In this document: piece by piece, positions 52,349 to 61,353 of the stretch
Numbering within the stretch: the stretch's first letter is position 1
Layout: every line of letters begins with the position of its first letter
NCBI RefSeq assembly: GCF_002234595.1
Contig: NZ_NMUL01000067.1
Span: forward strand, 1 to 64,000
DNA: 64,000 nt
DNA from: Amycolatopsis vastitatis
Lineage (GTDB): Bacteria > Actinomycetota > Actinomycetes > Mycobacteriales > Pseudonocardiaceae
Direction: 5' to 3'
Program-made: the position numbers and the translations under genes
The notes under the pieces: generated by a model
What the model saw: only the letters and a program-made list of their open reading frames with translations
Database searches by the model: none
Told to the model about the DNA's origin: nothing

Positions 52349-55078
52349 CTAGTTCCCGTCGTCGGCCGGTGATGAGATGTCTGCCTCGATCTCGTCCACG
52401 TCGTCGAGGAGATCGAGGGGCATGATGTATTGAGCGAGTTGCTTGGCGACTGCGAGTGGCCACGGTAGCGCGATGGAGTAGTCGTAGTGCGGGGTGGCCC
52501 AGCGGAGATCGTGCGCGACTGCAGCCCAGTCTTCTGGGACATCGCCGGGCTGGATTGCCGCGACGGTGAACTCGAGCGCGCGGGCGTTCCACACCATCGA
52601 TTTGGTTGATGGGTTGACGAGTTCCCCCTTTCGCCATCGGGGTACGACCTTTGATGCGCTCTTGACGGCGTTGCTGGCCGTGCGGGGCTTTTCGCCAGTG
52701 CTGAAGAAGATGCGATCCTCAGCGATCCAGTAGCCGGCGGAGTGGCCTTCTTCCTTGCTGTTGGCGGCCCACGTGTCGGGCACCTCGTGGCGTTCGGTCG
52801 CGCGCAGACGGACGTGCCGGAGACCGGGGTACCGGGTGATGTCTTGAGGTTGTTGGCCGAACTTGATCGTGTCGATAGCCATGTCGGGGTTGTTGAGGTG
52901 CGGCCAACCCCACCTGAGGTTCTGGGCGCTGGTCAGCAACAGCAGCGACGGGTATTGGCGGGCGACGCTTCGAAGGACCTGCTCGAAGAAGCGGGTGATC
53001 TCTTCGGGGGTTCGCTTCTGGTCTGTGAGCATGTGATGCCGACTGATCTCGTGCTGTGCGCGGTGCAGGGGTGTCCACCGGACGTTGGGCGCACAAGCCT
53101 GAACATGCCGCCCAGTCGGGTCGATTAGGACGGCGACGGGAACCTGACGCGTGATGCCTTCCCAACGACTGCGCTGGTTCTGGCGGACCAGCCAGAACGC
53201 GAGGTAAGCGGGTGCTTCCCGGACGGTGGTTCCTTCCGGTTGGACGGGAAGGTCGGTGGCACGGACTCCCAGTTGGCGCAGTAGGTCAAACCAGCTGAAA
53301 CGCATCTTCTCCAGACTGGAGTCGGATGCGGTTGTTTCTTGATTGCCTTCGGCCGGGACCGGTTCTGGGGCTTCAGTGACACATTGGGACAGTCGACCGG
53401 TCCGGGACAAGCCGACCTTGATCGCGAACTTCGGGTCGGAAGTCCGTTGCTTGCCGGCGTACGACTTCTTGCCCTTGATCTCGACCAGCGAGATGGTAGG
53501 CACTTCGGCGTTTCCGAGCTCCTCACCGATCTTATCGATGCGACTGTTCACGGCCGCTTGGAAGCGGTCCTTGTTGGTGATCGTCGTGTCGTCGCCGGCC
53601 AGCCCGCCGCCCCATGCGCCGACGGGGCGCACGGTAGTGAGGATGGTGAGTTCGTCGGTGATGATGGTTTCGGGTTTTCCGGTGACGCGGTCTGTGTCCT
53701 CAGGTACCTCGATGCCGAGCAGCTTGGCCAGGGTGGCACGGGCGCAGTTCTTGGTGTGATTGGTGTCGTAGAAGATGTCGACGCCAAGGGTCTCCCCGAC
53801 GGTGTCCGCGATGGCCTTTCGCAGTTGGGCTGCCTCCGAGGCCGCGAACTTGGACTCCTTAAGCTTTTTGGAGTCCAGGAAGACTTGGGATCCCTTGCGC
53901 AGGTTCTCGACGGGAACCAGTCGATCGGCAAGGGTGTTGGTGACCCATTCGACGAGCGGGACCTTGTCCGCGAGGGACGTCCCTGGGGCGACTGGGTGGT
54001 CGAAGGAGTACATGCCGTTGCGGAAGACGAGCGCCGCGGCGTTGGGCGCTCCCAGGTACGCGGTGGGCTCGCCCTTGAGTACCTCGGGGTCGGGAAGTTT
54101 CTCGGATAGTCCGAGTTCCCGGAGGATCTTCCCGATCTTTCCGCCTGACCATCGGGCTGAGTACTCAAAGCCTTGTTCGGTGTTCGGCGCGTCCTTCTTC
54201 CAAGACTCGATCGAGGCCACGAGGAAGCTGCGTGATTGGTTCAGCCCCGGCAGCCACGGCAGGGAAGGCAGCATGTAGACGCTGTGCCCCTGGTTGAAGC
54301 TCAGCTTGGCTTCCTTATGCGCCCACCTGCGCGTCCCCACAGAGATGTGTACCAGCGGCTGCGAGTTGAACGCCCGGCTCTGAGCCGTAATATTGATCAT
54401 GTAGGACAAGGGACGATGGGGCATACGGTGCGGTGGCCAGTTCATCACGCACGCGCCCTGTTCGGCGGGCGTCCGGTGGAACTGCGAGATCACCTGCTCG
54501 ACGTCCGCCGGTTCGGCGTCTGCGGGATCCGCGTCGGGGTTCTTCGGCATCAGGTGCACATGCTGGAGTCCCGGTGCGCTCAGTTCCGCAGCGATGACGT
54601 GGGGCAGGAGGCGGTAGAGCTCGTCGGACTGGATCTCGTCGGCGCTGTCGGAGGTCAACGTGGTGAAGTCGACATCCAAGGGAGTCCAGACAAGATCGGA
54701 TTGGTGCAGTCTGCTCAGGATCGCTTCGGCCTTTGCCGGGTCCGTTGCCGTGGCGCGGATCCAGGTCGCGATGATGGCGAACAGCGACTCGGTGTTCACC
54801 TCGACGTCGCTGTAGATCCACGGCGCGTTCTCGCCGATAGTCGCGCGTGTAGCGACTGTGATGACGTCGGGTACCAGGGCCGCGATGACGTCGTTGAGCA
54901 GCGTGATCGGGATCGAGCGAATTTCCTCGCCGTTCCGGCGTGCCTTGGCGAGGGTGGTCAGTGGTTTCTTCCAGGGCTCGGGGAAGCGCAGCAGGTACAA
55001 GCGGCGCTCCCAGGGGACGTCGGTCCGAAGCTGGAATGCGGCGAGTTTGAGGTCTTCGTACTTGGGTTTGGCTGGCAT
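52349..55078 (-). CDS. pPIWI-RE protein (prokaryotic PIWI/RNase H module)
   Basis: The 909-residue protein has the layout of pPIWI-RE: an N-terminal module (KYEDLKLAAFQLRTDVP, YLLRFPEPWKKPL), a MID-like middle (about 400-480; LADRLVPVENLRKGSQVFL, TLGVDIFYDTNHTKNCARA) and a C-terminal RNase H-fold PIWI domain (about 600-900). Landmarks of the last are VAVLIDPTGRHVQACAP (about 650), LLLLTSAQNLRWGWPHL, and RHVRLRATERHEVPDTWA (about 755), the Arg/Glu-rich region that names the family. These proteins are predicted to bind a guide-target hybrid, in a three-gene system with a DinG-like helicase and a REase; both are next to it here. GAAGGA precedes the ATG, three bases after the helicase stop. Confidence 0.8.
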   Translation of the reverse strand: MPAKPKYEDLKLAAFQLRTDVPWERRLYLLRFPEPWKKPLTTLAKARRNGEEIRSIPITLLNDVIAALVPDVITVATRATIGENAPWIYSDVEVNTESLFAIIATWIRATATDPAKAEAILSRLHQSDLVWTPLDVDFTTLTSDSADEIQSDELYRLLPHVIAAELSAPGLQHVHLMPKNPDADPADAEPADVEQVISQFHRTPAEQGACVMNWPPHRMPHRPLSYMINITAQSRAFNSQPLVHISVGTRRWAHKEAKLSFNQGHSVYMLPSLPWLPGLNQSRSFLVASIESWKKDAPNTEQGFEYSARWSGGKIGKILRELGLSEKLPDPEVLKGEPTAYLGAPNAAALVFRNGMYSFDHPVAPGTSLADKVPLVEWVTNTLADRLVPVENLRKGSQVFLDSKKLKESKFAASEAAQLRKAIADTVGETLGVDIFYDTNHTKNCARATLAKLLGIEVPEDTDRVTGKPETIITDELTILTTVRPVGAWGGGLAGDDTTITNKDRFQAAVNSRIDKIGEELGNAEVPTISLVEIKGKKSYAGKQRTSDPKFAIKVGLSRTGRLSQCVTEAPEPVPAEGNQETTASDSSLEKMRFSWFDLLRQLGVRATDLPVQPEGTTVREAPAYLAFWLVRQNQRSRWEGITRQVPVAVLIDPTGRHVQACAPNVRWTPLHRAQHEISRHHMLTDQKRTPEEITRFFEQVLRSVARQYPSLLLLTSAQNLRWGWPHLNNPDMAIDTIKFGQQPQDITRYPGLRHVRLRATERHEVPDTWAANSKEEGHSAGYWIAEDRIFFSTGEKPRTASNAVKSASKVVPRWRKGELVNPSTKSMVWNARALEFTVAAIQPGDVPEDWAAVAHDLRWATPHYDYSIALPWPLAVAKQLAQYIMPLDLLDDVDEIEADISSPADDGN

Positions 55079-55081
55079 CGG

Positions 55082-58000
55082 TCACAGTCCTTCGAGCTGG
55101 GCGAGCGCCTCGTACAGGCAGCCGTAGAGGGTTTCGACGAGGTAGGTGTCGGGGTCGGAACAGTCGTCGGCGAAGTAAGGCGCCAGGACCTCGCGCAAGC
55201 CGATGAGCAGGCTCAGCGACGCGTCGTCGCTGCTGTTCTCCGAGCGGCGGGCCGCGTTCGGTGCGAAGGCCGCGTCGCAGAAGTAGACCTCGGCTGGGAC
55301 TCCGCCCCGGACCAGCCGTCCGATCACCTGCCAGATGGTGACCAATTGGGTCCACGCCAAGGCTTCGCGTTCCCGCACCGGTAGGTTGCTGTAGGCGAGT
55401 TTGAGGTTGAGTAGCCACCTCCATTGGCGGTGGCCCGCGGAACGGAAGGCTGTGGCGCATCGTCCCAGCGCCGTACGGTCGGTGTCTTCGACGACCGGGA
55501 ACTTGCTGTGGATCTGGTGGGTCGCCCAGCGGTTGACGCGCTGGATGACATAGCTGAGGTCGTCGGGGCGTGGGTGGGGCCGGATGAGGAAGTAGGCCGC
55601 CCCGATCGCGGCTTGGCTGTCGTCGTTGAGGATGTTGTGTCCACGCTCGACTGCAAGCAATGGAGCGACCAGGATCCAGGCGGGTGTCCGTGCGAGGGTG
55701 TGCACGTCTCCGCGGCGCAAGCCGTTGGCGCCGTCCCAGGAGTCGGTGAACTCTTCATCGTCGGCGACCAGGTGCAGCACCTGGTCTTGCCAGCTGCTGC
55801 GCAGGGACACCAGGTGTTGAGCCACCATGCGTGCTTCGGCGTAGCTGCCGACCAGCAGGAGCAGTCGTTGTCGGCTCGGCGGCAACGAGTCGCGGTGTTG
55901 TTCCAGGATGCTCTTGCCGGCACCTGGGTTGGCCAGTTCGGCGATCATCTGCCGCAGGGCCAGTTCGCGTTGTTCGCCGAACTTGCCCGAGACCTTGATA
56001 GGTGCCGTATTGTCTCCCGCGAAGAGCGGGAAGAATTCGAAGCGGCTGGCCCGTACTGCGGCCAGTTCTTTCTTCGGTGGTGTCAGGATCGCTGTGACCG
56101 GGATGTCGATGTGGTAGCGAGCCGACGTGCCTGCCCAACTGGTTCCCGACAGCAGCAACACGTTGGGGCCGCGGTCGGAGTCCGTGAGGAACAGCTCGTG
56201 GAGGTGCAGCAGCACCCAGCGGCCGATGCCGCTACAGCGGAAGAAACGCAGCCGCCCCATCTTGGAGCGTCCCCTGCGCTGATCGTGATCGTCGTCGAGG
56301 TACTGGAAGCCCAGCACGTTGCCCATCGGTGAGTCTGGGACGACCGGCTGGTAGTCGGCCGGGGCGCGGTGGAACAGCGCGGAACTGGTGCCCTCCAGAC
56401 CAAGTTCCATCTCCACTGCTCGGAACATGTCCATTGCGTGGTCGAGCGACTTTGCCAGTACCGCGACCGCTAGGGTGAACTCGAGCCGGACGGCCTGTCG
56501 CTCCGGGTCGTCGATGGTCAGAGTCAAGCCTTGCTCGGCGAGTTCTTTGGCTGTGGATTCCAGCCATTCACCGACCCGGCGAAGGCGGACGGACTCGTTG
56601 GCGTCCCGAAGGATTTGCGCGGTGAGTGTGACCATCCGCTGGGTGAGTTCGTCGTCGGTGTCCTTCGCGCCGAGGGGATCGTCGATCAATCCGTCGAACG
56701 CGCGTCGCAACCGGCGGTAGACCGGATCGTCCTCCCACCCGTCCATCGGGCGGTGGGTGTTGGTCTTGCTCGGCCCAAAGCCGGCCCAGGACTGGGCAAG
56801 CTGCTGGGACAGAGTCCATTCAGTGAAGTACGCCTTGTCCAACCACCGGCGTGACAACGCGGGTTGCGGTCGGGCGCCGTCGCGGGACAGCGCCGAGTAC
56901 ATGATGTCCACCGCGATGTTGGCGTTGTCGAGATTGACCGTCCAATGCCGCACCAGTGGCTCGTGCATGGGCTCACGCCCGGCTTGACGGATCGTCCTCT
57001 TGGTACGGTCGATGACCTCGTCGAGCCAGGCGTCGTAGTCCTCGCCGATGAGCTGCTGTTCGGGGCTGAACACCGAGTCCAACTGCGCCTGAACCTGGTC
57101 AGCCTCGTCGACGATGATTAGGTCACTACGGCGCCAGGCGAGCTCGAGGTAGCGCAGTCGCTCCTCGTTGAGCTGCTTGGGTATGGGGGTGTGGATAAGG
57201 CTAGCCGTGGTCGCCACCCATACGGTTGCGTCGACCAGTTCGCGCGAAGGCTCATGTCGTTGACACGTGTGCCACGCCGGGCACGTGTGAGCCTTCGGCT
57301 TGTCGTCGGTTTCCTCGGGTATGAGACCCGTGCAGGGAGAATGCCGTAGCTCCCAGGGCGTCGCCGAGTGGTCACGCAACCCGTCCAATGAGCAAGAGGT
57401 GCTGGCGAGGTCGAACATCCTGTCCGCTGCGGGCGCGATGCGACCGTTACGCGGGTTGGTCAAGCGGTGCAGGCGGGTCAGGTGTTGGACGCGGTTCGAC
57501 TGTCCCAGCACCGGGGCAGCGCGGACGCCGAGTGCTTGGAGGTGCACCGTTTTACGCAGTACCGACGTAACGTTGTCGGCGACCACACAGACACGTTTGT
57601 GGTTGAGGTGGCACCAGAGGAGGAGCACCTCGACCAGGGTGCTTTTGCCAGCCCCGACCATGCCGATCATGTGCATGATGCCAGCGATGGTGAGTTTCTC
57701 GGATCTGGAAAAGCTGTTGTCCCCCTGGCGGACTTCGAGGGTCACTCGCTTCAACCTGTCGACCCAGTTCGACCGCAAACGTTCGGGCCAACCCAGCTCG
57801 GCCTCGCGGTCATCACCCCAATGTGCCGCCGTGACCAGCTCCGACCATTCCAGCTCGATCGCGTCGCGATCACAGCGCGCCAGTATGTCGTGACCGCGAC
57901 CACCGGGGTGGATCGGAAACCAGTCAGGGATCGTGACGCTGGTTCCCATGTCGGCCTGGTTGAAGTAGCGGCCTGGCTCGGCGACTGTGACCTTGCTCGT

Positions 58001-58435
58001 GAGGTCTGGTGGTGGATGGGACAGGACGTCTTCGTAGTAATCGAAGCGGTCGGTCAACACGGTGGGAACGCGTCGCGAGGTGGTTCCCGAGTCGAGGTCG
58101 ACTTCGTAGCCTCGAATCGTCTCGGGCAACTCCGCGTACTCCTCCAGCGCGGCGCGCCAATCCTCGCGGTCCTTGAACCACAGGACCAGGTGGCGTGCCA
58201 CTCCGATCATGGACTCGTGTTCTGAGGCAACGAGTCCGCGGCCGGCATTCAGGAACGGGTAGCCACCCAACAGCGCCCAGGCGTCCAGAACCGACTGGTC
58301 TGGAGCAACCTGCTCGACGAGGTGCAAGACCAGCTCGATATCGACCAGCCGCAACGCCGTGCGGCTTTCGAGCGTCTCGTGCTCGCGCCGCAGAAGCCTT
58401 GCGGGGTCCTTCTTCCACGTGTTGCTGTCTCTCAC
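55082..58435 (-). CDS. DinG/XPD-like superfamily 2 helicase of the pPIWI-RE system
   Basis: The 1,117-residue protein starts at a GTG at 58435 that overlaps the REase stop. Walker A is GMVGAGKST (258-266) and Walker B is IVDEADQ (441-447). Between them lie four cysteines at about 348, 368, 385 and 391 (SPCTGL, HTCPAWHTCQRH), an arrangement like the Fe-S cluster of DinG/XPD helicases. Late motifs include YVIQRVNRWA and QVIGRLVRGG (motif VI). It would unwind or translocate on DNA to support the PIWI module. The 240-residue N-terminal extension is unassigned. Confidence 0.82.
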   Translation of the reverse strand: MRDSNTWKKDPARLLRREHETLESRTALRLVDIELVLHLVEQVAPDQSVLDAWALLGGYPFLNAGRGLVASEHESMIGVARHLVLWFKDREDWRAALEEYAELPETIRGYEVDLDSGTTSRRVPTVLTDRFDYYEDVLSHPPPDLTSKVTVAEPGRYFNQADMGTSVTIPDWFPIHPGGRGHDILARCDRDAIELEWSELVTAAHWGDDREAELGWPERLRSNWVDRLKRVTLEVRQGDNSFSRSEKLTIAGIMHMIGMVGAGKSTLVEVLLLWCHLNHKRVCVVADNVTSVLRKTVHLQALGVRAAPVLGQSNRVQHLTRLHRLTNPRNGRIAPAADRMFDLASTSCSLDGLRDHSATPWELRHSPCTGLIPEETDDKPKAHTCPAWHTCQRHEPSRELVDATVWVATTASLIHTPIPKQLNEERLRYLELAWRRSDLIIVDEADQVQAQLDSVFSPEQQLIGEDYDAWLDEVIDRTKRTIRQAGREPMHEPLVRHWTVNLDNANIAVDIMYSALSRDGARPQPALSRRWLDKAYFTEWTLSQQLAQSWAGFGPSKTNTHRPMDGWEDDPVYRRLRRAFDGLIDDPLGAKDTDDELTQRMVTLTAQILRDANESVRLRRVGEWLESTAKELAEQGLTLTIDDPERQAVRLEFTLAVAVLAKSLDHAMDMFRAVEMELGLEGTSSALFHRAPADYQPVVPDSPMGNVLGFQYLDDDHDQRRGRSKMGRLRFFRCSGIGRWVLLHLHELFLTDSDRGPNVLLLSGTSWAGTSARYHIDIPVTAILTPPKKELAAVRASRFEFFPLFAGDNTAPIKVSGKFGEQRELALRQMIAELANPGAGKSILEQHRDSLPPSRQRLLLLVGSYAEARMVAQHLVSLRSSWQDQVLHLVADDEEFTDSWDGANGLRRGDVHTLARTPAWILVAPLLAVERGHNILNDDSQAAIGAAYFLIRPHPRPDDLSYVIQRVNRWATHQIHSKFPVVEDTDRTALGRCATAFRSAGHRQWRWLLNLKLAYSNLPVREREALAWTQLVTIWQVIGRLVRGGVPAEVYFCDAAFAPNAARRSENSSDDASLSLLIGLREVLAPYFADDCSDPDTYLVETLYGCLYEALAQLEGL

Positions 58436-59577
58436 GCCTGCGCCTTCCGAAACTCGCGGACCACCCGGTCAATGAATGCCTTCTCCGACACCGCCTCAAT
58501 CCGGGACTGGCCCTTCAACCAGGTGCAGTGGTTGCGCAATGCCCGCAGGTACTCGGGACGACCCGTCGTCTGCTCTTTCGCGATCACGATGAAGCCTCGT
58601 TCCGCTCCACGCGGCAGCACGAACGGCCGCTCGGTCAACCGCCAGGCCAGGCGAACCGGATTCGTCCACGACTTCACATCTGCCGCCCACGGCACCTCTA
58701 CCGGCAGGACATCACAGGCGTCGAAGTCCGGCCACAACTGCGCGGTGACTCCCGCCCGCTCCAGCGCCTTGGCAATTCGAAGCTCCGCCCGGCCAGGACC
58801 AGACACGAACATGCGCAGCTCACGGCTCAGCCAAACAACGCCCTCCGAGGCGGGCAGGCGTTTCTTGATCGTCGTGGGCGCCGGACAGTCCCACTCACTG
58901 CATCGACGGACACCGTCAGCCTGCAAGGTCCACAGGTGACCGCAGCCTCCGCACACAACCGCCTCTCCTGTTGCCAAGGCTTCCGCCGGTGCCGCGCGGT
59001 AAGCGCCCCGCAGATGCTGAGCGAGTATCGCGAATCCGGGCTGAGCCATCGTCACGAGCAGGTCTCGCTCCGTCATGGCGGGCTTTTCCACCAACAGACG
59101 CCGAAAACGCACGTAAGCACCTGGATCATCGTTCGCCTTGCACACGTCCAACACCCCGTGAATAAGGAGGCGTTCGCGAATCTCACCTTCGACATCCCCA
59201 CTCACCACCGCCCATTCCAAGCATGCCTTGGTGGGCTTGCCGTCTATCAGGAGCGACTCGTCGTCGTTCAACCCCTCCACCGCCGGACGGAACGGCCACT
59301 GCACGAACGGAAGATGCGCCCAGGCTGCCAAGTCCATGACGCTACGCGGCACTTCGGCACCAGCAATCACGCCCATCGCGGTCAAACGATCCAACGCGCG
59401 CTGCAGGGCGGCCGGATACGGCACAGGAAACGCGCCCCGACGCTCCAAATGCTGCGACAACTCGACCAGCCCGCTGGCCACCAGGCTGATGACCACGGTG
59501 TCCCACTCGGTCGGCCACGGCCGCGTATGCCCTGCCGAACTCGCTGCACCGCCAACCAGGGACGTCTGTCGCACCAT
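58432..59577 (-). CDS. REase-fold protein with zinc ribbon, first gene of the pPIWI-RE operon
   Basis: I prefer the ATG at 59577 (381 residues); TTG 59607 and GTG 59601 are alternatives. The N-terminal half is helical with a winged-helix feel (TEWDTVVISLVASGLVELSQ). A zinc ribbon follows (VVCGGC, RRCSEWDC), then a C-terminal PD-(D/E)xK core: helix Glu in RAELRIAK, strand Asp in WPDFDACDVLPV, and WAADVKSW giving D-x-K. That matches the REase predicted as the third pPIWI-RE component. It should be the DNA-cutting subunit. It overlaps the helicase start by four bases. Confidence 0.78.
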   Translation of the reverse strand: MVRQTSLVGGAASSAGHTRPWPTEWDTVVISLVASGLVELSQHLERRGAFPVPYPAALQRALDRLTAMGVIAGAEVPRSVMDLAAWAHLPFVQWPFRPAVEGLNDDESLLIDGKPTKACLEWAVVSGDVEGEIRERLLIHGVLDVCKANDDPGAYVRFRRLLVEKPAMTERDLLVTMAQPGFAILAQHLRGAYRAAPAEALATGEAVVCGGCGHLWTLQADGVRRCSEWDCPAPTTIKKRLPASEGVVWLSRELRMFVSGPGRAELRIAKALERAGVTAQLWPDFDACDVLPVEVPWAADVKSWTNPVRLAWRLTERPFVLPRGAERGFIVIAKEQTTGRPEYLRALRNHCTWLKGQSRIEAVSEKAFIDRVVREFRKAQA

Positions 59578-59653
59578 GCGCGGCAACCTAGACCTCACCA
59601 CCGACAAAAACGGGACTGCTCACGGCCGCCGACCACGAACGAGTCAGCAAAGC

Positions 59654-59696
59654 AACCCATTCAGACCAGTCGGTTACCCTCAGTGTCGAATGGGTT
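59654..59696. promoter_or_regulatory. Inverted repeat upstream of the pPIWI-RE operon
   Basis: Perfect 9-bp arms AACCCATTC (59654-59662) and GAATGGGTT (59688-59696), with a 25-base spacer, 77 bases before the first start. It lies where the operon promoter should be and is a candidate operator. No regulator gene is adjacent. Confidence 0.5.
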
Positions 59697-60137
59697 CCGC
59701 ATAGCAAACGGCTTCCGAGCCCTCAGGGGTGCGCCAGAAAGACACGCCATCCTGGGAGACTACGAAAGGTAACCTCTACCTCCCTGTCAGTCACGCTACG
59801 AGTGGTCGTTGCAGGTTATGACCCCGCCAGGCCAGCCGAGCACCCTCCCCGCAGGGCAGGTTCTCGAAACACGCGCTGTCTGTCACCTCCCGAGGCAGCT
59901 CTTCCGACGACGTCCTCGGGCAAGATGGCTTCGCTCGCCGGTGCATTTTAAGTGGACCGATCTGTGCTCTCGGCGAATCCGGCCGTCCTGTGTCTCGCAG
60001 GACCGGGCGAGCGGACTGGCGGCCTCGGCCAGGAACCAGTCAGAGAGGGCTGAGAACTGACGGGATGGCGCGCACCAAGACACAAGGATGCGCCGATGGT
60101 CGTTTCGGCGGCCTGGTCGGCCGGTCGTTGTCTCAGG
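59697..60137. other. Intergenic stretch without a supported gene
   Basis: About 440 bases. A motif GCATTTTAAGTGGACCGATC near 59943 looks like the end of an IS21-type element, but no matching end or transposase was found. Open frames show no known domain. Confidence 0.4.
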
Positions 60138-60260
60138 CAGGGGCGCCCGAGCGCGGGCCGCGGGCTCGCCGGAATGGCCCAGCACGTCGAGATGTACCAC
60201 GGCGAATTGGCCGCCGAGCCGCCACCCTCGCGTGGAGCCGCCGGCGTGACCGGGTACTGA
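60138..60260 (+). pseudogene. Histidine-kinase C-terminal remnant
   Basis: The frame GRGLAGMAQHVEMYHGELAA, ending VTGY and TGA at 60258-60260, is the last part of a NarL-type sensor kinase ATPase domain (GRGL-GM-ERV-L-GG pattern). Everything upstream is lost. Its end overlaps the response-regulator start, as in intact pairs. Confidence 0.6.
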
Positions 60261-60441
60261 TCTGCGACGACCAGGAACTGGTGCGCGTCGAGCTGAAGAT
60301 GGTCCTGGACGGCCAGGACGACCTGGTTGTCGCCGGTGAGGCCGCGAACGGCGCCGACGCCGTCGAAGCAGCACTCGAGCTGCAGCCCGACCTGGTGCTG
60401 ATGGACATCCGGATGCCGGTCCTCGACGGTGTGGAGGCCAC
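60245..60441 (+). pseudogene. Truncated NarL-type response regulator
   Basis: The receiver domain reads RVLICDDQELVRVELKMVLD and continues to VLMDIRMPVLDGVEATA, with both acidic residues and the phospho-acceptor Asp (LVLMD). The GTG at 60245 would be its start if one C were restored in the CC-GGG run (VT then RVLI). It ends abruptly at 60441 where a transposase tail begins. The output helix-turn-helix is missing. Confidence 0.7.
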
Positions 60442-60534
60442 CGCGAACACCTCCTGGCCCTCACAGCCGCCATCTGGCACAACCGCGCCACGGGCCAGCC
60501 CGTCACCCGATCCCTGACTGCCTACGACCACTGA
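60442..60534 (+). mobile_element. Transposase C-terminal fragment (IS982-like)
   Basis: From 60442 the frame reads LLALTAAIWHNRATGQPVTR and ends YDH with TGA at 60532-60534. This is the typical tail of actinobacterial IS982/IS5-group transposases. It is fused directly to the broken receiver domain, so it marks a deletion or insertion junction. Confidence 0.6.
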
Positions 60535-60780
60535 CCGAGTTACGCATTACTCGTCTTAGTTCTGCGGCCCGCGGTCGACCTCGGCAGCGCCTGGCCCGGA
60601 TAGCGGCGGTCGAGCCACCGCTCGGGACGCCGGCCGAAACTGTGGTTGACACTTTCCGATCCGGCCTGTAGCGATTTCCTGCCTCGCAGAAGGCGCACCC
60701 GGGACACGATCAGGTGAAGGAAAGACATGAGGTCGTAACGACCGCGCCGATCTGCGACGACTTCAAGATCGGAGGTGTCC

Positions 60781-61353
60781 GTGAACAAAACTGCACGAGG
60801 GGCGAACACAACGCCACGAACTACGCTGCTCAACCTGCAGAGGTCACGCGTACGCCTGCTGCGGAAACTGAGCGAGGGCGACGACCGCCAGGCCGCCAAG
60901 ATCGGCCGGCGGGCGCTGGCCAAGGTCAGCCGAACAGTCGTCACCGGCCGGGAACTGCCTCATCGCCTCAGCGTACCATCGCGAGAACTAGTGTCGATCA
61001 TCAAAGTCGACGTCGAGGTCGCCGATGCCATCCGGGCGCAGGACGTGGAGTCGGCTGTCGAGGGCATCCACAACACCTTCAAGCTAGCGGGGCGTTCACC
61101 TCAATCACTGGCTCCCGCCTCGAAACTGATCACGATTTCCAACCTGCCGGCGACACAGCAGGTCCGACTACTCGAGTACCTCAACGCTCCAGCCTCCATG
61201 ACCAAAGAGGACGTTGGCCCTGCGGCAAAGCCGCTGGCCGCGTTGTTCCTCGAATACGTCCACCAGGGACCTTTGTCGCTGAAGGCGTGTCGGCATGGCA
61301 ACCCGTCGATCAGCGGCTTGTGCCACAAACCACCCTGCCCGGAGGCACCGTGA
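60781..61353 (+). CDS. Unknown protein, first gene of a two-gene membrane cassette
   Basis: I start this 190-residue protein at the GTG at 60781 because GGAGGT lies four bases before it; an upstream GTG at 60775 is part of that ribosome binding site. It is soluble and mostly helical, with a basic N-terminus (TTLLNLQRSRVRLLRKLSEG) and a repeat-like centre (SREVS/SIIKVDVEVADAIRAQDVE). No known domain was recognised. It ends in the GTGA overlap with the next gene, so the two products are made together. Its neighbourhood, a defence-like island edge, is the only clue to function. Confidence 0.6.
   Translation: MNKTARGANTTPRTTLLNLQRSRVRLLRKLSEGDDRQAAKIGRRALAKVSRTVVTGRELPHRLSVPSRELVSIIKVDVEVADAIRAQDVESAVEGIHNTFKLAGRSPQSLAPASKLITISNLPATQQVRLLEYLNAPASMTKEDVGPAAKPLAALFLEYVHQGPLSLKACRHGNPSISGLCHKPPCPEAP

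Noticed and set aside
59935..59960. Possible IS21 end (GCATTTTAAGTGGACC)
   Set aside because: No second end, target duplication or istA/istB sequence was found.
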